Assembly: GCA_047600605.1 (NCBI GenBank)
Contig: JASGKK010000003.1
Coordinates: 248,001-312,000, forward strand
DNA length: 64,000 nt
Direction of reading: 5' to 3'
Origin: CAYMZZ01 sp047600605
Lineage (GTDB): Bacteria; Bacteroidota; Bacteroidia; Chitinophagales; Chitinophagaceae
Part shown: piece by piece, positions 61,699 to 64,000 of the stretch
Position numbering within the stretch: position 1 is the stretch's first letter
Layout of the letters: each line of letters opens with the position of its first letter
Position numbers and translations under genes: made by a program
Notes under the pieces: generated by a model
What the model was told of the DNA's origin: nothing
Database searches by the model: none
The model's input: the letters and a program-made list of their open reading frames with translations, nothing else

Positions 61699-62397
61699 TT
61701 AAAACGATTTTCGCTTTGATTTGTTCCAGATCAGCAATATTATCAGGCCTGTAATTGCTCCGCCCAGGTGGGCAAAGTGAGCTACCGTATCTCCTGCCGA
61801 ATTGCGAATGCCCAGGAAAAACTCTATTCCACCCAGTATCAATACATACCACTTGGCTTTGATCGGTACAAAAAACCAGAGATTAATAATGGCATCGGGA
61901 AATAAGAATCCAAAGGCCAGCAGGCATCCATAAATAGCACCAGAAGCCCCTACTGTGATTGAATTAAAAACCGTCTGACTGCTATTGAGCAAATTCTGCT
62001 GCTCTTCAGGAGAAAACTGGCGAAGCATGTCATAATAAGGCATCATCTCAAAATACAGTACAACCATATGCAATAAAGCAGCACCGATGCCACAGGCGAA
62101 ATAATAAAAAAGAAACTTACGGGATCCGATATAATTCTCTACAGAAGAGCCAAACATAAACAGGATCAGCATATTGAAAAACAAATGCTCGAAATTGCCA
62201 TGCATGAACATATATGTGACCAGCTGGTAGAACTTGAAGAATACCGACTGAACAGAATGGAGGGCAAATAAATCGTTGATGGCAAATGACTGCTCGCCGA
62301 AAGTTCGTTGTGCAAAAAAGACCAGCGCATTTACAATGATAAGATTCAGTACCACCGGCGGGAACATGCGTTGCCCGGAAAACTGGAATTGGCTCAT
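61699..62397 (-). CDS. Rhomboid family intramembrane serine protease (shorter paralog)
   Basis: 232 residues, six predicted helices, no extended tail. The active-site Ser is in TVGASGAIYGCLLAFG, the His in VAHFAHLGGAITGLIIL, and the substrate-gate HMHGNFEHLFFNMLIL-like text reads MFMHGNFEHLFFNMLILFMF. It is related to, but clearly different from, the neighbouring rhomboid, so the pair are paralogs with possibly separate substrates. Confidence 0.9.
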   Translation of the reverse strand: MSQFQFSGQRMFPPVVLNLIIVNALVFFAQRTFGEQSFAINDLFALHSVQSVFFKFYQLVTYMFMHGNFEHLFFNMLILFMFGSSVENYIGSRKFLFYYFACGIGAALLHMVVLYFEMMPYYDMLRQFSPEEQQNLLNSSQTVFNSITVGASGAIYGCLLAFGFLFPDAIINLWFFVPIKAKWYVLILGGIEFFLGIRNSAGDTVAHFAHLGGAITGLIILLIWNKSKRKSF

Positions 62398-62404
62398 TGT
62401 GCAA

Positions 62405-62505
62405 AAATAAGTTATAAGTGGTAAGTTATAAGTTTTAAGTAGTAAGTAAGATATGCATACTAAGCACTGGTCTTTAACTTTTTACTTAAAACTTAGTACT
62501 TACTA
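62405..62505. repeat. Intergenic palindromic element R10
   Basis: Left arm words AAGTTATAAGTGGTAAGT and AAGTTTTAAGTAGTAAGT (62409-62450) face right arm words ACTTTTTACTTAAAACTTAG and TACTTACTAC (62476-62505), with a short spacer containing ATGCAT. The rlmD stop codon (62503-62505) lies in the right arm. The words are those of R2, R5 and R11. Confidence 0.85.
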
Positions 62506-63909
62506 CCTCCTTTTCAGTTGCACCACATTCTCAATATGTAATGTATGCGGAAACATATCGACCGGTTGAATACGTGTCACGGCATAACTGGCATCGAGTA
62601 GCTGCAGATCGCGGGCCTGGGTAGCCGGATTACAACTTACATATACCACCGCAGGCGCCTGCATATCCAGAATTTTCTGCACCAGCTTTTCATGCATGCC
62701 TGCCCGTGGCGGATCGGTAATGATCACATCGGGACGGCCATGTACGGCAAAAAAATCGTCGTTACAGATATCAATGACATCGCCTGCAAAAAAAGCTGTT
62801 TTTTCCAGTCCATTGAGTGCCGCATTTTCCTTTGCATCTTCAATGGCTGCTGCCACGAGCTCCACACCAATGATACGTCCCGCCTGGCGGCTGCAGAAAA
62901 TGCCAATACTTCCGGTTCCACAGTACAGATCATAAAGTGTTTCGTTGCCCGTAAGCTCAGCAAAATCGCGGGTCACCTGATATAGCCTTTCAGCCTGGCG
63001 GGTATTGGTCTGAAAAAATGATTTGGGTCCCACCTTAAACGAAAAATCTTCCAGCTTTTCAATCACATATCCCTTGCCATGATAAGCTACCGGCTCGAGG
63101 TCATACAGGCTGTCATTGTGCTTGGTATTGATCGTATACAGCAGGGTGGTGATTTCCGGAAACTGCTGCAGCAGGTGATCGAGCAATGCCTTCCGCTCTG
63201 CTGGTCTGTCTTCGCCAAAAACCATATTTACCATCAGTTCGCCTGTAGTACAAAGGCGTATCTGCATGGTACGCATAAATCCCTGATGTGCGCGGATGTC
63301 ATAAAAACTATACTGATGCTGGCGGGCAAAATCGCGTGCAGCCAGTCTGATGGCATTACCCGGCTCTGCCTGCAGGTAGCAGGTGTCGATATTCACCACT
63401 TTATCAAACAAACCCCTGGCATGAAAACCTGCCACATCCTGCTGTCCGGTAATAGCAGGATCATTCAGCTCTTCGCGGCGCAGGTATCGTTTGTTGCCAA
63501 ATGTATATTCAATTTTATTGCGATAATATTCGGTAGCCGGTGCGCCCATAATAGGCAGCATTTCGGGCAATTCCATTTTGCCGATACGCTGCAGATTGTC
63601 GCGCACCTGGCGTTGTTTATATCCCAGTTGCTTTTCGTAAGGCAGCATTTGCCACTGACATCCGCCACAAACACCAAAATGCGAGCAAAATGGTTCTACC
63701 CGGTCGGGAGAATAACTGTGAAAACGAATAGCCCGGCCCTCAGCCCAGTCTTTTTTACTGCGCCCCAGTTGTATATCCACCACATCGCCCGGTACGGCTC
63801 CTTCAATAAATATGACTTTGCCATCTACCCGTGCCAGCGATTTGCCTTCAGCCGCATAATCGGCCACCAGTACCTGCGGTAATACTATGTTTTTCTTTTT
63901 TCTGCTCAC
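62503..63909 (-). CDS. rlmD: 23S rRNA (uracil-C5)-methyltransferase RlmD/RumA
   Basis: 468 residues. An N-terminal TRAM domain (LVADYAAEGKSLARVDGKVI) leads to an iron-sulfur cluster site CSHFGVCGGCQW plus a later Cys. The class I SAM methyltransferase fold shows LYDLYCGTGSIGIF, DVIITDPPRAGMHEK and the catalytic Cys in VYVSCNPATQARDL. It methylates U1939 of 23S rRNA (E. coli numbering) in RlmD; the related RlmC and TrmA are less likely given the TRAM domain and cluster. Palindromes lie immediately at both ends of the gene. Confidence 0.93.
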   Translation of the reverse strand: MSRKKKNIVLPQVLVADYAAEGKSLARVDGKVIFIEGAVPGDVVDIQLGRSKKDWAEGRAIRFHSYSPDRVEPFCSHFGVCGGCQWQMLPYEKQLGYKQRQVRDNLQRIGKMELPEMLPIMGAPATEYYRNKIEYTFGNKRYLRREELNDPAITGQQDVAGFHARGLFDKVVNIDTCYLQAEPGNAIRLAARDFARQHQYSFYDIRAHQGFMRTMQIRLCTTGELMVNMVFGEDRPAERKALLDHLLQQFPEITTLLYTINTKHNDSLYDLEPVAYHGKGYVIEKLEDFSFKVGPKSFFQTNTRQAERLYQVTRDFAELTGNETLYDLYCGTGSIGIFCSRQAGRIIGVELVAAAIEDAKENAALNGLEKTAFFAGDVIDICNDDFFAVHGRPDVIITDPPRAGMHEKLVQKILDMQAPAVVYVSCNPATQARDLQLLDASYAVTRIQPVDMFPHTLHIENVVQLKRR

Positions 63910-63930
63910 GGGCGCAAAGCTACTGAGAGT

Positions 63931-64000
63931 TTTAAGTTTTAGGTTATAAGTTTTAAGTAATAAGTTGACAGTATCTATAACTTATAACCTAAAACTTAAA
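63931..64000. repeat. Intergenic palindromic element R11 (runs to the window edge)
   Basis: A 22-bp perfect inverted repeat: left arm 63931-63952 (begins TTTAAGTTTTAGGTTATAAG) and right arm 63979-64000, separated by 26 bases. It belongs to the AAGTTATAAGT word family and lies just upstream of rlmD. The element may continue beyond the window. Confidence 0.9.

Noticed and set aside
1..64000. tRNA genes, insertion sequences, integrases and attachment sites
   Set aside because: A scan of the gene-free stretches showed no tRNA T-loop/acceptor pattern, no transposase or recombinase reading frame and no terminal inverted repeats with target duplications.

Overview
The window looks like chromosomal DNA of a Bacteroidota bacterium, most likely family Chitinophagaceae. 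The evidence is the SusC/SusD pairs with FecR anti-sigma and ECF sigma genes, type IX secretion (T9SS) C-terminal sorting domains, S46 dipeptidyl-peptidase, GH144 endo-beta-1,2-glucanase-type enzymes (a family founded on a Chitinophaga protein), lipoprotein signals of the SCKK type, and Bacteroidota-like TAnnTTTG promoter boxes. I see no tRNA or rRNA gene, CRISPR array, insertion sequence, integrase or phage gene.

Bases 1-34,616 are one long carbohydrate-use region, all on the minus strand. Read in the direction of transcription it holds two regulatory and uptake cassettes of identical order (ECF sigma, FecR, SusC with an N-terminal STN domain, SusD, LamG lipoprotein), at 34.6-26.7 kb and 16.7-8.8 kb. 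Each ends in an intrinsic terminator. After the first come a VCBS/UnbV repeat lipoprotein, three consecutive GH144-type enzymes and a Gfo/Idh/MocA oxidoreductase. After the second come a fourth GH144 enzyme, DoxX, GH43, an SGNH esterase, a BglX-like GH3 broken by a one-base frameshift, a serine esterase and a GH30 enzyme cut by the window edge. A reasonable model: a glycan entering through SusCD signals through STN, FecR and ECF sigma to induce its own operon. Surface GH144 enzymes cut a beta-1,2-glucan, and GH3 finishes the oligosaccharides. GH43, GH30 and the esterases suggest an additional or mixed substrate.

Bases 34.7-40.8 kb carry a partial phenylacetate degradation cluster (paaA, B, C, D, G, I, Y on the plus strand, without paaE, paaZ, paaH, paaJ or paaK). 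A glycerate 2-kinase gene lies inside it on the opposite strand. Bases 41-44 kb encode two T9SS-exported proteins of unknown function. Bases 44-47.4 kb encode an NtrC-type regulator, a single-domain response regulator and a CHASE3 histidine kinase. Bases 47.5-49.1 kb hold small proteins, including two short membrane proteins (59 and 54 residues). Bases 49.3-63.9 kb are mostly housekeeping: Obg GTPase, S46 peptidase with a dipeptide epimerase, a DNA glycosylase, MnmD, a Gfo/Idh oxidoreductase, CysS, an EEP-family protein, two rhomboid proteases and RlmD.

The most unusual signal is a set of eleven intergenic elements, ten of them between 36 and 64 kb. They are built from a small vocabulary of degenerate short-period words, often arranged as large imperfect palindromes. 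Some form pairs around genes: an inverted pair around paaC-paaD-paaG, and a direct pair sharing a nearly identical core of about 58 bp around the DNA glycosylase gene. Several abut start or stop codons.
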